From assembly GCA_016124445.1 (NCBI GenBank), contig WGNR01000005.1, positions 124,001-188,000 of the forward strand: a DNA stretch of 64,000 nucleotides, in the 5' to 3' direction. Made by a program: the position numbers and the translations under genes. This document shows positions 43,527 to 52,433 of the stretch, piece by piece. Source of the stretch: a bacterium. GTDB lineage: Bacteria > Planctomycetota > Planctomycetia > Pirellulales > Pirellulaceae. The notes beneath the pieces are model-generated. The model made no database searches. It was not told the origin of the DNA and saw only the letters and a list, made by a program, of their open reading frames with translations. The number at the start of each line of letters is the position of its first letter. The stretch's first letter is position 1.

Positions 43527-45812
43527 TTACTCGGTCGAGGGCTCTTCTGCGGGTGGATGAAGAATGACCGGGATCATGAAAACCAAAGTGATCATGGCCA
43601 GGGACATCGGAAACACGAAGAGCGCAAGTCCGGTGCTCTCGAGCAACATCCCAAACACGATGCATTGAGCCAGTGAAACGAACGCCCCCAACAAGGCCAT
43701 CTCGACATCTTGCGACCGCACTCCCTGCCCAGCCACGAAGATCAGGCAGCCTGAGATTAAATACCCCAGGCAGAATTCGAAGGCATAGGTATCCTTCCAA
43801 GCCGCTCCGCCGTCCAGCAGCCCAGGCAGATGCATTTGGTTTACGTAATAACTAACAATCAGCCCAGCTAGTGCCTCGAAACCTCCGATGCCAATACAAA
43901 CTGCCGAGGCAAACCTGAGCCAACCTTTGTTGAGAGGTCGCTTCGGCCTCGGCTTAGGCTTCGGCGGCATCGGGCTAAAGAGACTTTTGACGACAGGCTT
44001 CTCTTCGGTAGGCTTCTCTTCGGTAGGCTTCTCACTGACTGGATTCTCTCCGGTAGGCCTCTTTTCGACGGGTGCCGCACTGACACCTCGATCTTCCTGA
44101 GGCCTGATATCTTTCGGTCGTGGTTTCTCCCGAGCCTCGCGTGGTTGATAGTCAATCGTTTTGCGAGGCACTTTCTTCGGCTCGGATTGTTCCACGTCAT
44201 CGACGCGTTCGTCCAACTCGAAGTAAGCTGCTGCGACGACAACTACCGAAGCGACGGTTACACCGAGGAAAGCCCCAAACCCGGAGCCAAGGTAGATCAT
44301 GAAGGCAAGGGCCGACTGGAGACCGGCCAGAATCATGGCAAGCCTGGATGCCATGGCAACACGCAATTGCATCAAGCCTCCGAAAATGCAAAACAGGGCC
44401 CCGATCGCGAAAACAACCCAGTAGAAGGTTCGAGCTCCTTCCAAATCCGCCTGCTTGAACTCGCTTAATTTGTTTTCTATCGCGTATTTAATCCCCCATT
44501 GAACCACCAATGAAAACGCCACCTCCAAGCCCCCCATCCCGTAGCAAAGAAGGGAAGCCACCGAGAAATGCAGTGCGATAGGCTCTGGATAGATGTCCTG
44601 TGTCGGCTTCTTGTGCCGCCTGCCGGTTCTGATATGCGTACTTAGCACCAACTCGGCTTCTACCAGATCGGCATCGATCACTTCTTCGTCGCTGGCCGGC
44701 TCTTCATTCGACTTCTTGGCGCCGTGGTGCGAACGGCTTTCCACAATCCATCGCTCACTAGAGAAATCCAACTTACGCGGCTTCTTGCGAGACGCTTTTT
44801 TCTCTGTTGGTTCCTCTTCCGCCAGCTTCCAATGACTGGCTTCGAACATCACCGCAGCAAATGCAATTACCGCCAGCAACATCGGAAGGAACAGAATCAT
44901 GACGCCCGAGGTTCGCCATAAAACGAAAGCAAAGATGAATTGAATGACGCCAATCGACAAAATGATCAAGAGTGACTTAAAGGCTCCAGAGCGAAGGCTA
45001 TTTCCGCAGACGATGAGCACCAATCCGAAGCAGCCCAGACAGGCAGCGACATAGAACACCGCATCAGGATTAAGATCGCTGCTTAGATGAAATGGGGCTT
45101 CAAATTCCAGCAACACGTCCAGTGAGCCAAGCACCTGAACAGCTCCAACAAGCAAACAGATAAATCCACCGAGCAGGAATCGGGCCTTGGGAGGCTGCTG
45201 GCTGCGGTTTTGCGCTTCTGGATTCGGCCCTGAATCATTCACCGCGGGTTTAGTAGCATCTCCCTTTGTCTGGATTGTTTGTCGGGGTTTTTGCGGCGTC
45301 TTTTCTTGGGGATTCTGCCTCGGTTTGTTTTCCTTGGCCTGGCTGGCCTGGGCCTCCTCCTGTTCTAGTAGGTCGGTCGCTTCCCAGAGAATGGCTAGAA
45401 AGGGAATGGCACCCAAAACCACAGGGATCACCATTTCCCATGTTTGGGAGCTGGCCAATTGAAAACCAAACACAACGAACTGAAGCAGCGAAACCAACAG
45501 CCCCACTCCGACAGCCAGGAGCAAACGATATTGCAATCCCCACCCGACCAGGCACAAGAGGAAGCCCGAAAAGCAAAATGCCCACAAGGGCAGGGATCCC
45601 AAGGGAGCCGCCTTTCGTAACGCCCACCACGCAATCAGCGAGATCGCAACTTCAAAACCGCCAATCACCAGGCAGGTCATCCCGGCTACCGTTTCGTGCA
45701 CTTTTTCGTCGGGCGATGTCTTAGGCCCCAATACCACGGGTTCGCCAGGATCACTAAAGACCTTCCTGGACTCGGGCGATTCGTCCGAATTGGGTTGGGG
45801 TTGATTGTCCAT
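43527..45812 (-). CDS. Membrane protein built from four tandem copies of one four-helix module
   Basis: 761 residues from ATG 45812. Four hydrophobic modules lie at about 43-146, 212-326, 415-532 and 631-751, separated by long charged linkers rich in Lys, Pro and Glu. Each module repeats the same pattern. Its first helix reads CL-x2-GG[FL]E-x3-SL (TCLVIGGFEVAISL, LLCYGMGGLEVAFSL, AVCIGIGGFEALAGL). Its second helix ends in GLQYR- or GLMQLR-like sequence, and its fourth ends in an acidic residue. The linker before module 4 contains the tandem EKPTEEKPTEEKP. Sixteen membrane segments are predicted in total. No known family comes to mind. It probably works as a membrane scaffold; this is inference. 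Confidence 0.8.
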   Translation of the reverse strand: MDNQPQPNSDESPESRKVFSDPGEPVVLGPKTSPDEKVHETVAGMTCLVIGGFEVAISLIAWWALRKAAPLGSLPLWAFCFSGFLLCLVGWGLQYRLLLAVGVGLLVSLLQFVVFGFQLASSQTWEMVIPVVLGAIPFLAILWEATDLLEQEEAQASQAKENKPRQNPQEKTPQKPRQTIQTKGDATKPAVNDSGPNPEAQNRSQQPPKARFLLGGFICLLVGAVQVLGSLDVLLEFEAPFHLSSDLNPDAVFYVAACLGCFGLVLIVCGNSLRSGAFKSLLIILSIGVIQFIFAFVLWRTSGVMILFLPMLLAVIAFAAVMFEASHWKLAEEEPTEKKASRKKPRKLDFSSERWIVESRSHHGAKKSNEEPASDEEVIDADLVEAELVLSTHIRTGRRHKKPTQDIYPEPIALHFSVASLLCYGMGGLEVAFSLVVQWGIKYAIENKLSEFKQADLEGARTFYWVVFAIGALFCIFGGLMQLRVAMASRLAMILAGLQSALAFMIYLGSGFGAFLGVTVASVVVVAAAYFELDERVDDVEQSEPKKVPRKTIDYQPREAREKPRPKDIRPQEDRGVSAAPVEKRPTGENPVSEKPTEEKPTEEKPVVKSLFSPMPPKPKPRPKRPLNKGWLRFASAVCIGIGGFEALAGLIVSYYVNQMHLPGLLDGGAAWKDTYAFEFCLGYLISGCLIFVAGQGVRSQDVEMALLGAFVSLAQCIVFGMLLESTGLALFVFPMSLAMITLVFMIPVILHPPAEEPSTE

Positions 45813-45898
45813 GGTTTCGCTTCCGCCCTTGGCAACTGCTAGCGCAACGATCATAGCCTGCCGCGCCCGGCACATGCAAATTGCGGTTTAAACCATTG

Positions 45899-46447
45899 TC
45901 AATCAGCCACAGACGTTTCGTCTGATTCCAACGCGCGCGGCAACGCTCGGCCATGTTGAAACTGCAGGCGAATACTTTGCCTCAACAGAACGATGCAGGC
46001 CAGCATGCCATAGATTCCCCAGATCAATGTTGGCGGCCAGAACGAGGGAAGCGTGCAAAAGAATGCCACAAGGCCAACAAGGCCCAGCCCGATCGCCATC
46101 AAGCGGCCCCACTTTCGCCGATACTGTAGTCCAATGGCGGTGAGCAGCGTATAGGCGGCCGCCAGTGCGAAACCCAATACGATCAGAAACAGCAAGAACA
46201 TATCGCGTTGACGGAAGCTATTGAACTCGAGTCGATAGTCTCCACCGAATTGAACGTAGGCAAAGCCGTCGCTGGTCAGCAAGTCGCAGAACAAAAACCC
46301 GAACCCTAGCAACATCCCCAGAAACATCAACAACAAGACCCAAGTCAAAACCACCACAACCGTGATCGGCCAACTGCGTGGATGACTGGCCGAGGAAGTT
46401 GTTTCCGCGGCAGGCGAACCGAACGGATTCGTTCCTGAATTCATCAC
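45899..46447 (-). CDS. Four-helix membrane protein with NPF-type N-terminus, unknown function
   Basis: 182 residues. The N-terminus holds SGTNPFGSPAAE, the same NP[FY]xSP motif as in other membrane proteins of this window. Four hydrophobic segments follow (ITVVVVLTWVLLLMFLGMLLGFGF, MFLLFLIVLGFALAAAYTLL, AIGLGLVGLVAFFCTLPSF and WGIYGMLACIVLL). The loop LQYRRKWGRLM precedes helix 3. The organisation resembles the next gene downstream in sequence order, though sequence identity is low. It lies 87 bases before the modular protein gene on the same strand. Confidence 0.7.
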   Translation of the reverse strand: MMNSGTNPFGSPAAETTSSASHPRSWPITVVVVLTWVLLLMFLGMLLGFGFLFCDLLTSDGFAYVQFGGDYRLEFNSFRQRDMFLLFLIVLGFALAAAYTLLTAIGLQYRRKWGRLMAIGLGLVGLVAFFCTLPSFWPPTLIWGIYGMLACIVLLRQSIRLQFQHGRALPRALESDETSVAD

Positions 46448-46462
46448 ATTGCCGGCTGCTGC

Positions 46463-46963
46463 TTAGCGGAACATTCGGGCATTGTCAGGATTCAACAACA
46501 CCACCAGGGTAAAGATCGTGTAGGCGGCATAGATCAATCCGACCGGGCTAAGCGACATTAAACTCAAGAGCGCCAACAGCCCGGAAATACCAGCCAACAC
46601 GATCGTCAGAATGCGTCCCCATTCGCGTTGGGTTTGCACGCCGTAACCAGCTAGAATCAGCGGCAACCCCAGCAATCCGGTGATAACACCAACTCCAATA
46701 ACCACGGCGGTCATAACCCCAACTGCCGCTTTATCGTTGGCATCAAATTTTTGGTTTTCCTGGGCGGCAGCCATGATCACTTGCATGAACCCTGCTCCAA
46801 AGATGGCGACGCAAGCACCACAAGCCAGCTGCAAACCACCAAAAACGTAGTTGATCACTGCAATGGTAATGATCAACGGTTTCGAGCCTTGAGGGGGCTG
46901 CTGTGGTGGGTAGTGGGTGGTGGGGTTAGGCGAGCGAAACGGATCGTCGTCGAATTGGGACAC
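46463..46963 (-). CDS. Four-helix membrane protein with DPFRSP N-terminus, unknown function
   Basis: 166 residues from GTG 46963, where GGGAG precedes the codon by eight bases; the frame extends 25 codons further. The N-terminus QFDDDPFRSPNP again carries the [ND]P[FY]xSP motif, then a Pro/Gln-rich stretch. Hydrophobic segments include IITIAVINYVFGGLQLACGACVAIFGAGF, VGVMTAVVIGVGVITGLLGLPLILAG and two later ones. The QTQREWGRILTIVLA loop parallels the RKWGRLM loop in the neighbour. It lies 15 bases before the next membrane-protein gene. Confidence 0.68.
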   Translation of the reverse strand: MSQFDDDPFRSPNPTTHYPPQQPPQGSKPLIITIAVINYVFGGLQLACGACVAIFGAGFMQVIMAAAQENQKFDANDKAAVGVMTAVVIGVGVITGLLGLPLILAGYGVQTQREWGRILTIVLAGISGLLALLSLMSLSPVGLIYAAYTIFTLVVLLNPDNARMFR

Positions 46964-47237
46964 AGAGGAGACTCCCAGGAAGCTTGCAGAGCAGTAGTCA
47001 TTGATCAGACGTAAAACTAAACGGAGCGATTTTATCAAGTGATTCGGTCAAGAGCCACAATTCTTGATTCATCTAAGCGTTGGAGCAAATTTTGCGAGAA
47101 GTTTCCTCCGAAGTTGGCTTCGGATCCCCTTTTCACCCCGTCTGCCTGCCTTCGGTCCCTTGTAACTCGTAGCACGTTCTCAATAATGACCTACAAGCTA
47201 CCCCGTGATCGCAGCCCCACAGAACATGGAGAGCCGT

Positions 47238-48632
47238 ATGGCATTGTCTCACGAACTGATGGAACAACTTAAAGCCGCCGGACAAAACGAGCTCGCGCAG
47301 TATCTGCAAATTGCGCAAGAGTCGACCGCGAAAAAGCTGGCCGAGCAACTCAAGCAAATCGATTTCGAAGAGCTCGCGGCACTAACCAGCGAAAGCGAGA
47401 CAAGCGAGAGCACGCGCGATTACACCAAGCTCGTGCCCCCCCAGGCGGTTCGCTTGAAAGACCAGGACCCCGCCAAAATGGCCGAGGCCCGCCAAGTAGG
47501 CGATAAGCTTCTAACCGAAGGCAAAGTCGCCGCGCTGCTGGTCGCCGGCGGACAAGGTTCGCGTCTCGGTTTCGATCATCCCAAGGGGATGTTCCCGATC
47601 GGGCCGGTTTCCAGTAAGACGCTCTTTCAAATTCATTTTGAAAAGATCGTTGCCCGCGGTCGCCGCTACGGCAAACCGATTCCGCTCTACCTGATGACCA
47701 GCCCGGCGACGCATGAGGAAACGATCGAGTTCCTCGAAAAGCACGATCGGTTCGGCATGGCGAAAGAAGACCTGCACATCTTCTGCCAGGGAACGATGCC
47801 GGCGATCGACCTGCAAACAAAACAGCTGCTGCTGGCCGAGAAAGATTCGCTCGCACTCAGCCCCGACGGACATGGCGGAATGTTGGCCGCGCTGGTCAAG
47901 AGCGGCTGCCTGGAAGATATGACCAAGCGCGGGATCGAAGAGATCTATTACTTCCAGGTCGACAATCCCCTGGCCGATGTTTGCGAGCCGGAACTGTTGG
48001 GATTGCATCACCTAGCCGAAAGCGAAATGTCAACTCAGGTCGTCGCCAAGAAGCTGCCGGAAGAAAAGCTCGGCATCCTGGCTCAACTCGACGGCAAGCT
48101 ACAATTGGTCGAATACAGCGAACTGCCCGCCGAACAAGCTGCCGAGACGATCGAAGATGGCACGCTCAAACATTGGGCCGGCAACATCGCCGTGCATGGC
48201 GTCAAGAAGTCGTTTCTCGATCGCATGGCGACCCTCGCCGGCAGCCTGCCCTGGCACAAGGCAATCAAGAAGGTCCCGTTCGTCAATCCGGCCGGCGACG
48301 TCGTCGAGCCGTTAGAACCCAACGCGATCAAGTTCGAGCGATTCATCTTCGATCTGTTGCCTCAGGCCAAAAACCCGTTGGCGGTCGAAGTCGATCCGGC
48401 CCTTCGGTTCGCTCCAGTCAAAAACGCCGACGGTGCCCAGTCCGATACGCCCCAGGCCTGCAAAGAGGCACTGTGCGAAGTAGCTCGTCGCTGGCTTAAA
48501 GAGTGCGGCGTTTCCTGCGCGACCGATCGCCAAGTAGAAATCAGTCCGCTAGCCGCACTCGATGCCGGTCAATTAAAACAGAGGCTAGCCGAAAAGCCAG
48601 CGCTTGCTCAAGCCGATCTCATCGACGATTAA
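47238..48632 (+). CDS. UDPGP-family uridylyltransferase, UAP1/AGX-like
   Basis: 464 residues from ATG 47238, with GGAG six bases upstream; in-frame ATGs at 47205 and 47226 have no such site. The nucleotide-binding motif LLVAGGQGSRLGFDHPKGMFPIGPVS is characteristic of eukaryotic-type UDP-N-acetylglucosamine pyrophosphorylases, with later YLMTSPATHEETIEF, SPDGHGGMLAALVKSG and IEEIYYFQVDNPLADV. The reaction is UTP plus sugar-1-phosphate to UDP-sugar. The sugar (GlcNAc or glucose/galactose) cannot be decided here. It is followed ten bases later by a mannose-1-phosphate guanylyltransferase gene, so the pair supplies sugar nucleotides for the envelope. Confidence 0.88.
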   Translation: MALSHELMEQLKAAGQNELAQYLQIAQESTAKKLAEQLKQIDFEELAALTSESETSESTRDYTKLVPPQAVRLKDQDPAKMAEARQVGDKLLTEGKVAALLVAGGQGSRLGFDHPKGMFPIGPVSSKTLFQIHFEKIVARGRRYGKPIPLYLMTSPATHEETIEFLEKHDRFGMAKEDLHIFCQGTMPAIDLQTKQLLLAEKDSLALSPDGHGGMLAALVKSGCLEDMTKRGIEEIYYFQVDNPLADVCEPELLGLHHLAESEMSTQVVAKKLPEEKLGILAQLDGKLQLVEYSELPAEQAAETIEDGTLKHWAGNIAVHGVKKSFLDRMATLAGSLPWHKAIKKVPFVNPAGDVVEPLEPNAIKFERFIFDLLPQAKNPLAVEVDPALRFAPVKNADGAQSDTPQACKEALCEVARRWLKECGVSCATDRQVEISPLAALDAGQLKQRLAEKPALAQADLIDD

Positions 48633-48642
48633 GGAAGAATAT

Positions 48643-49719
48643 ATGCTGCATGCCATTGTGATGGCCGGAGGATCCGGTACCCGTTTTTGGCCAGCCAGTC
48701 GTAACGACAAGCCAAAACAACTGCTTCGCATGACCGGCGAAGCCTCAATGATCCAGGCCACCTGTCGGCGTCTGGAAGGGATGGTTCCGCCAGAGCAGCT
48801 TTATATCTTCACGGCCCAGCACCTGGTCGAGCCGATCGCCGAGCAACTTCCTGAAGTACCACCCACTTCGATCGTGGGCGAACCTCACAAGCGTGATACG
48901 GCTCCTTGTATCGGACTCGCGGCGCTGCTGGTGCAAAAAAATGACCCCGACGGCACGATGGTCGTCATGCCGTCGGACCATGTGATTTCGCCCGAAGCCG
49001 ACTTTCGCCAAGCCATCCAAGCGGCCGCCGCGCTGGTCGATGCCCAGCCCGAAACGATCGTCACCTTCGGCATTTCGCCGACCTATCCGGCTGAGACCTT
49101 CGGCTATATCGAACGTGGCAAGCGGCTCGAAGCACCGGGGCTGAACGCGTTCGAGGTGGTTCGCTTCCGCGAGAAGCCGAAAGGAGAGGTCGCCCAAGAA
49201 TATTTCGACTCCGGCAACTTCTACTGGAACGCCGGCATCTTCATCTGGAAAGCGAAGACGGTGCTCGATGCCATCAAAAAGCACGAGCCCGAAATGTTCG
49301 CTCACCTGGAAACGATCGCCAATGCCTGGGGCACGCCGCAACAAGCCGAAGTGTTCGATCGCGAGTTCGGTTCCATCCAGGGCAAGTCGATCGACTATGC
49401 CGTGATGGAACATCACGAGCACATCGTCGTCGTCGAGGCTCCATTCAATTGGGACGACGTCGGCAACTGGCAAAGCATGGCTCGGCTGCATGGGCAAGAC
49501 GAATCAGGCAACACCCACTTGGGCGAAGTCCTGGCGATCGATTCCAACGGATGCATTGTCCGGGGAGAACATGGCCACCTGGTCGTCACCCTGGGAACCC
49601 AGGAGTTAATCATCGTGCATACGCCCGATGCGACCCTGGTGGCCGATAAATCGCGTGAAGAAGACATTCGCGAGGTCGTCAAGAAACTGCAATCCGGAGA
49701 ACTGCGGCGATACCTGTAA
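48643..49719 (+). CDS. manC: Mannose-1-phosphate guanylyltransferase
   Basis: 358 residues from ATG 48643, with AAGGAAG upstream. The motif VMAGGSGTRFWPASRNDKPKQLL is diagnostic of the family. It is followed by VVMPSDHVI, the sugar-binding block FGYIERGKRL, and EKP-FYWNAGIFIWKAKTVL. The length corresponds to a transferase-only protein without the C-terminal isomerase domain. It makes GDP-mannose in the cytosol. It is co-transcribed with the upstream UDPGP-family gene and followed 12 bases later by ruvX. Confidence 0.93.
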   Translation: MLHAIVMAGGSGTRFWPASRNDKPKQLLRMTGEASMIQATCRRLEGMVPPEQLYIFTAQHLVEPIAEQLPEVPPTSIVGEPHKRDTAPCIGLAALLVQKNDPDGTMVVMPSDHVISPEADFRQAIQAAAALVDAQPETIVTFGISPTYPAETFGYIERGKRLEAPGLNAFEVVRFREKPKGEVAQEYFDSGNFYWNAGIFIWKAKTVLDAIKKHEPEMFAHLETIANAWGTPQQAEVFDREFGSIQGKSIDYAVMEHHEHIVVVEAPFNWDDVGNWQSMARLHGQDESGNTHLGEVLAIDSNGCIVRGEHGHLVVTLGTQELIIVHTPDATLVADKSREEDIREVVKKLQSGELRRYL

Positions 49720-49731
49720 CGTGCCGCCAGC

Positions 49732-50208
49732 ATGAGTAACCAACTTCCTTCCATTCCTGAAAGCGGACGCATTGCCGCGGTCGATTACGGCACCGTTCGT
49801 ATCGGCATCGCGATCACCGACCCCGATCGCGTGCTGTGCAGCCCCTTGGAAAACTACAACCGCCGCAGCCCGTCGAAGGACGCCCAGTACTTCCGCGAAC
49901 TGGCCGAACTGGAACGGATTGTTCTCTTCGTCGTGGGTCTGCCGGTTCACTTGAGCGGCGAAGAAAGCCAGAAGTCGTACGAGGCCCGGCAGTTTGGCAA
50001 GTGGCTCTTTGAAACGGCCGGCGTTCCAGTTACCTTCTACGACGAACGCTTCACCACCAGCATGGCCAAAGATCTATTGCAGGAAGCAGGCCTGACCAAG
50101 AAACGCCGCAAAGCCCGAATGGATATGCTTGCGGCCCAGATCTTACTGACGGCGTTTTTAGAAAATCCAGACCGAGCGTTGGGGAGTATCTCGAGGTTGG
50201 AAGACTAA
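49732..50208 (+). CDS. ruvX: Putative pre-16S rRNA nuclease / Holliday junction resolvase-like, YqgF
   Basis: 158 residues. RNase H-like fold motifs are IAAVDYGTVRIGIAITD (first catalytic Asp), IVLFVVGLPVHLSGEES, VTFYDERFTTSMAKDLL (acidic active-site block), and KKRRKARMDMLAAQILL with the last acid. In characterised bacteria YqgF processes the 5' end of 16S rRNA. The gene starts 12 bases after manC and is probably in the same transcript. Standard family length. Confidence 0.93.
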   Translation: MSNQLPSIPESGRIAAVDYGTVRIGIAITDPDRVLCSPLENYNRRSPSKDAQYFRELAELERIVLFVVGLPVHLSGEESQKSYEARQFGKWLFETAGVPVTFYDERFTTSMAKDLLQEAGLTKKRRKARMDMLAAQILLTAFLENPDRALGSISRLED

Positions 50209-50224
50209 CGTTCTCTCCCTTCCT

Positions 50225-50421
50225 AGCCCCGAAGGGGCGACATGCAATAGCCAGGGGTGCAAACCCCTGGAACCTCGACGCCATAAAAGCTCAAGCCCCA
50301 ACGGGGCGACATAGGATGCATTTGGTTCGCTCTATGCCGCCCCCTTGGGGCTTTTGTTTTATTTTCAATTCAATACCTGGGGCTCGCGCCCCTGGCTATT
50401 GCATGGCGCCCCGTTGGGGCT
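50225..50421. repeat. Cluster of palindromic REP-like repeats
   Basis: AGCCCCGAAGGGGCG plus CATGCAATAGCCAGGGG to CCCCTGG (50225-50270) recurs in inverted form at 50376-50421. A third palindrome lies in between, at about 50301-50352, with AGCCCCAACGGGGCGACATAG and its complement CTATGCCGCCCCCTTGGGGCT. The whole block sits in the 223-base gap between the convergent ruvX and the secreted-protein gene. It could form stable RNA hairpins and act as a terminator on both sides. Confidence 0.75.
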
Positions 50422-50431
50422 CCTGAGATTC

Positions 50432-50872
50432 TCAAGGCTTCGCTTTTTCCGGCGGGCTCTTCTTCAAACTCCATTCACCAGAAAATCCCAACTTGCCATC
50501 GACGAAGACGTAAAACTCTCCTTCGGCAAGCTGGTCACTTTTGACGACACCTACGTAGTGGAACGAAATGATCTCCCCCTTCTCGATCGCGGTCATGCCG
50601 ACTTTCATTTCTCCCTTGAGCATCGACCCTTTCAAGACGATCTTGTTGCCTGACATGCCCTGAGTGTAAACGACCACCTCGTCATCGATGGTCGTAACCT
50701 GGGCCGGCAGCGTGATCTCTCGATTCTTTTTCGGCATCACCGGGGTGATCAATTTCAAGTCGTACCGGCCTGGTTCGAGCTGCGGAACCTTCTGCAGATT
50801 CACGACTTGAGCTTGCCCGATGGCGGCAGAGGAAAGCACGATCAGTGCAGCCAGGGGAACGAGTTTGAACAT
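50432..50872 (-). CDS. Small secreted protein, unknown function
   Basis: 146 residues from ATG 50872, which gives a signal peptide (FKLVPLAALIVLSSAAIGQAQ). The upstream part of the frame is not protein-like. The mature region is beta-rich (GRYDLKLITPVM, EITLPAQVTTIDDEVVVYTQ, NKIVLKGSMLKGEMKVG, FYVFVDGKLGFSGEWSLKK) with no known motif. It ends in basic PPEKAKP. Expected in the periplasm. It follows the MFS gene on the same strand. Confidence 0.7.
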   Translation of the reverse strand: MFKLVPLAALIVLSSAAIGQAQVVNLQKVPQLEPGRYDLKLITPVMPKKNREITLPAQVTTIDDEVVVYTQGMSGNKIVLKGSMLKGEMKVGMTAIEKGEIISFHYVGVVKSDQLAEGEFYVFVDGKLGFSGEWSLKKSPPEKAKP

Positions 50873-51017
50873 CGAGGATGGCTCCTGGGTAAGTAGCTTG
50901 CTGAAGGGGCGCCCACCGGCAGGCTCGATTCTAGCGTCTACCCCCTGAAAATGACAAAGCCAGTCCGGAAGAGAAGATGCGTCGACCAAGACGACGCCAA
51001 GGCACCCCGTAGCGTGG

Positions 51018-52298
51018 TCAGGTCTCACCAGCCTCGCTGGCTTCATAATCTTTGCCGCCACGAGATGCGAAGATTACCAGCAGCAGGCCCACAAACATGA
51101 TCGCAGCCGCAAATCCAAAGGGAGCCAGGATATCGACCTTCAACAGCGGGATACCGACGGCAGAGCCGATGATGCGAGCCAAAGAGTTGACGCTTTGTCC
51201 CATCCCCAGAATACCGCCTTGTTTCGAGGGATCGCTCCGCCTGGAGATGAATGAATTGATCGACGGCATCATCATGCCAAAGCCAGCCACCACCAACGCC
51301 AACGCACCGTACAGCAACCCTACCGAAGCATCCTGAGTTGCTTTCAAGATCAGCAGCATGCCAATTACCATCAACACACAACCGGACGAAGCCAGGACGC
51401 CTTCGCTGATTTTCCCAGCGACTCGGCGAACAAACCCTCCTTGAACCAATGCCAGCGTGAATCCAATGTAGGCATAGGTCAAACAGACGCTTTGGAAGCT
51501 GAACTCAAACGGATGCGGGCCATCCCCAAAGCCTTTTAACAGTAGTGACAACGTGGTCTCGAAGGCGGCAAACGAGAACACCACGACAAACAAAGCGGTC
51601 AGCAGCATCGCGATCGATGGAACCGACAGGGCAGCCTGAAGCCCCTCGATCGAAAACTTCTGCTTCACCGCCGAAGGGCTGTCCGCCGAACGGCTCTCAG
51701 GCAGTTTAAAGTAGGCCAACAGCAGGGCCGCCGCGGAAAGTCCCGCCGCCGCGAAGCCGGGCATCGGACCAGGCTCGCCGGTGCCAGTCGGAACGGCCAT
51801 CCAGCCGAACAGCGGCCCGAAGGTAAACCCCAGGCCAAACGCCATCCCGATCAGGGCCATCCCCTTGGGGCGTTCCTCCAAGGTGGTTGTGTCAGCGATA
51901 TAGGCCTGGGCGGTCGAGATCGTGGCCCCGGCCAGACCGGCGCCGATTCGGCTGATGAACAGCAAGGTCAGCGACTGCATGATCGTGCCGACACCAAACA
52001 ACGCGTAAAAAACCACGCTCCCCAACAGGCCAATCATCAGGACCGGGCGACGGCCAATTCGATCGGAAAGCCGGCCCCACAAGGGGGCGAAGAAGAACTG
52101 CATGGCCGAAAAACTGGCCATCAGCAAACCAATCACCCATCCGCCATGGTCAACGGTGAACTGCTCGGCGTAGATCGGCAAAAGCGGCAACACCATGCCG
52201 AAACCCAACAGATCGATAAAGACCGTCAAAAAGATGATCCCCCGAGCTGCCGCTCGGTTAGCTTTCGATTGGTCAGGCTTCGATTCGGACTCGGACAT
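51018..52298 (-). CDS. Major facilitator superfamily drug/metabolite transporter, TetA-like
   Basis: 426 residues with about 12 transmembrane helices. The family signature in the loop between helices 2 and 3 reads GRLSDRIGRRPVLMIGLLG. An early FIDLLGFGMVLPLLPIYAEQF is typical of TetA/Bcr-type efflux antiporters, and FISRIGAGLAGATISTAQAYIAD follows. It probably exports a small molecule by proton antiport; the substrate is unknown. It stands alone on the minus strand. Confidence 0.9.
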   Translation of the reverse strand: MSESESKPDQSKANRAAARGIIFLTVFIDLLGFGMVLPLLPIYAEQFTVDHGGWVIGLLMASFSAMQFFFAPLWGRLSDRIGRRPVLMIGLLGSVVFYALFGVGTIMQSLTLLFISRIGAGLAGATISTAQAYIADTTTLEERPKGMALIGMAFGLGFTFGPLFGWMAVPTGTGEPGPMPGFAAAGLSAAALLLAYFKLPESRSADSPSAVKQKFSIEGLQAALSVPSIAMLLTALFVVVFSFAAFETTLSLLLKGFGDGPHPFEFSFQSVCLTYAYIGFTLALVQGGFVRRVAGKISEGVLASSGCVLMVIGMLLILKATQDASVGLLYGALALVVAGFGMMMPSINSFISRRSDPSKQGGILGMGQSVNSLARIIGSAVGIPLLKVDILAPFGFAAAIMFVGLLLVIFASRGGKDYEASEAGET

Positions 52299-52433
52299 TC
52301 AGATCTCCGGCAGGCAGTGTCGATGGCAAGCGAAATCGACTATTTTAGTCGGAAGCTGGCCAACCATGTTAGGCGGGGCCTGGCGGAATACGAGCGGCTA
52401 GTTTCTGCCTAACCAAGCATTTAAGATGCACTT

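Noticed and set aside
50225..50421. CRISPR array
   Set aside because: Units are palindromic, unequal in spacing and inverted relative to one another, with no constant-length spacers; REP-like repeats fit better.
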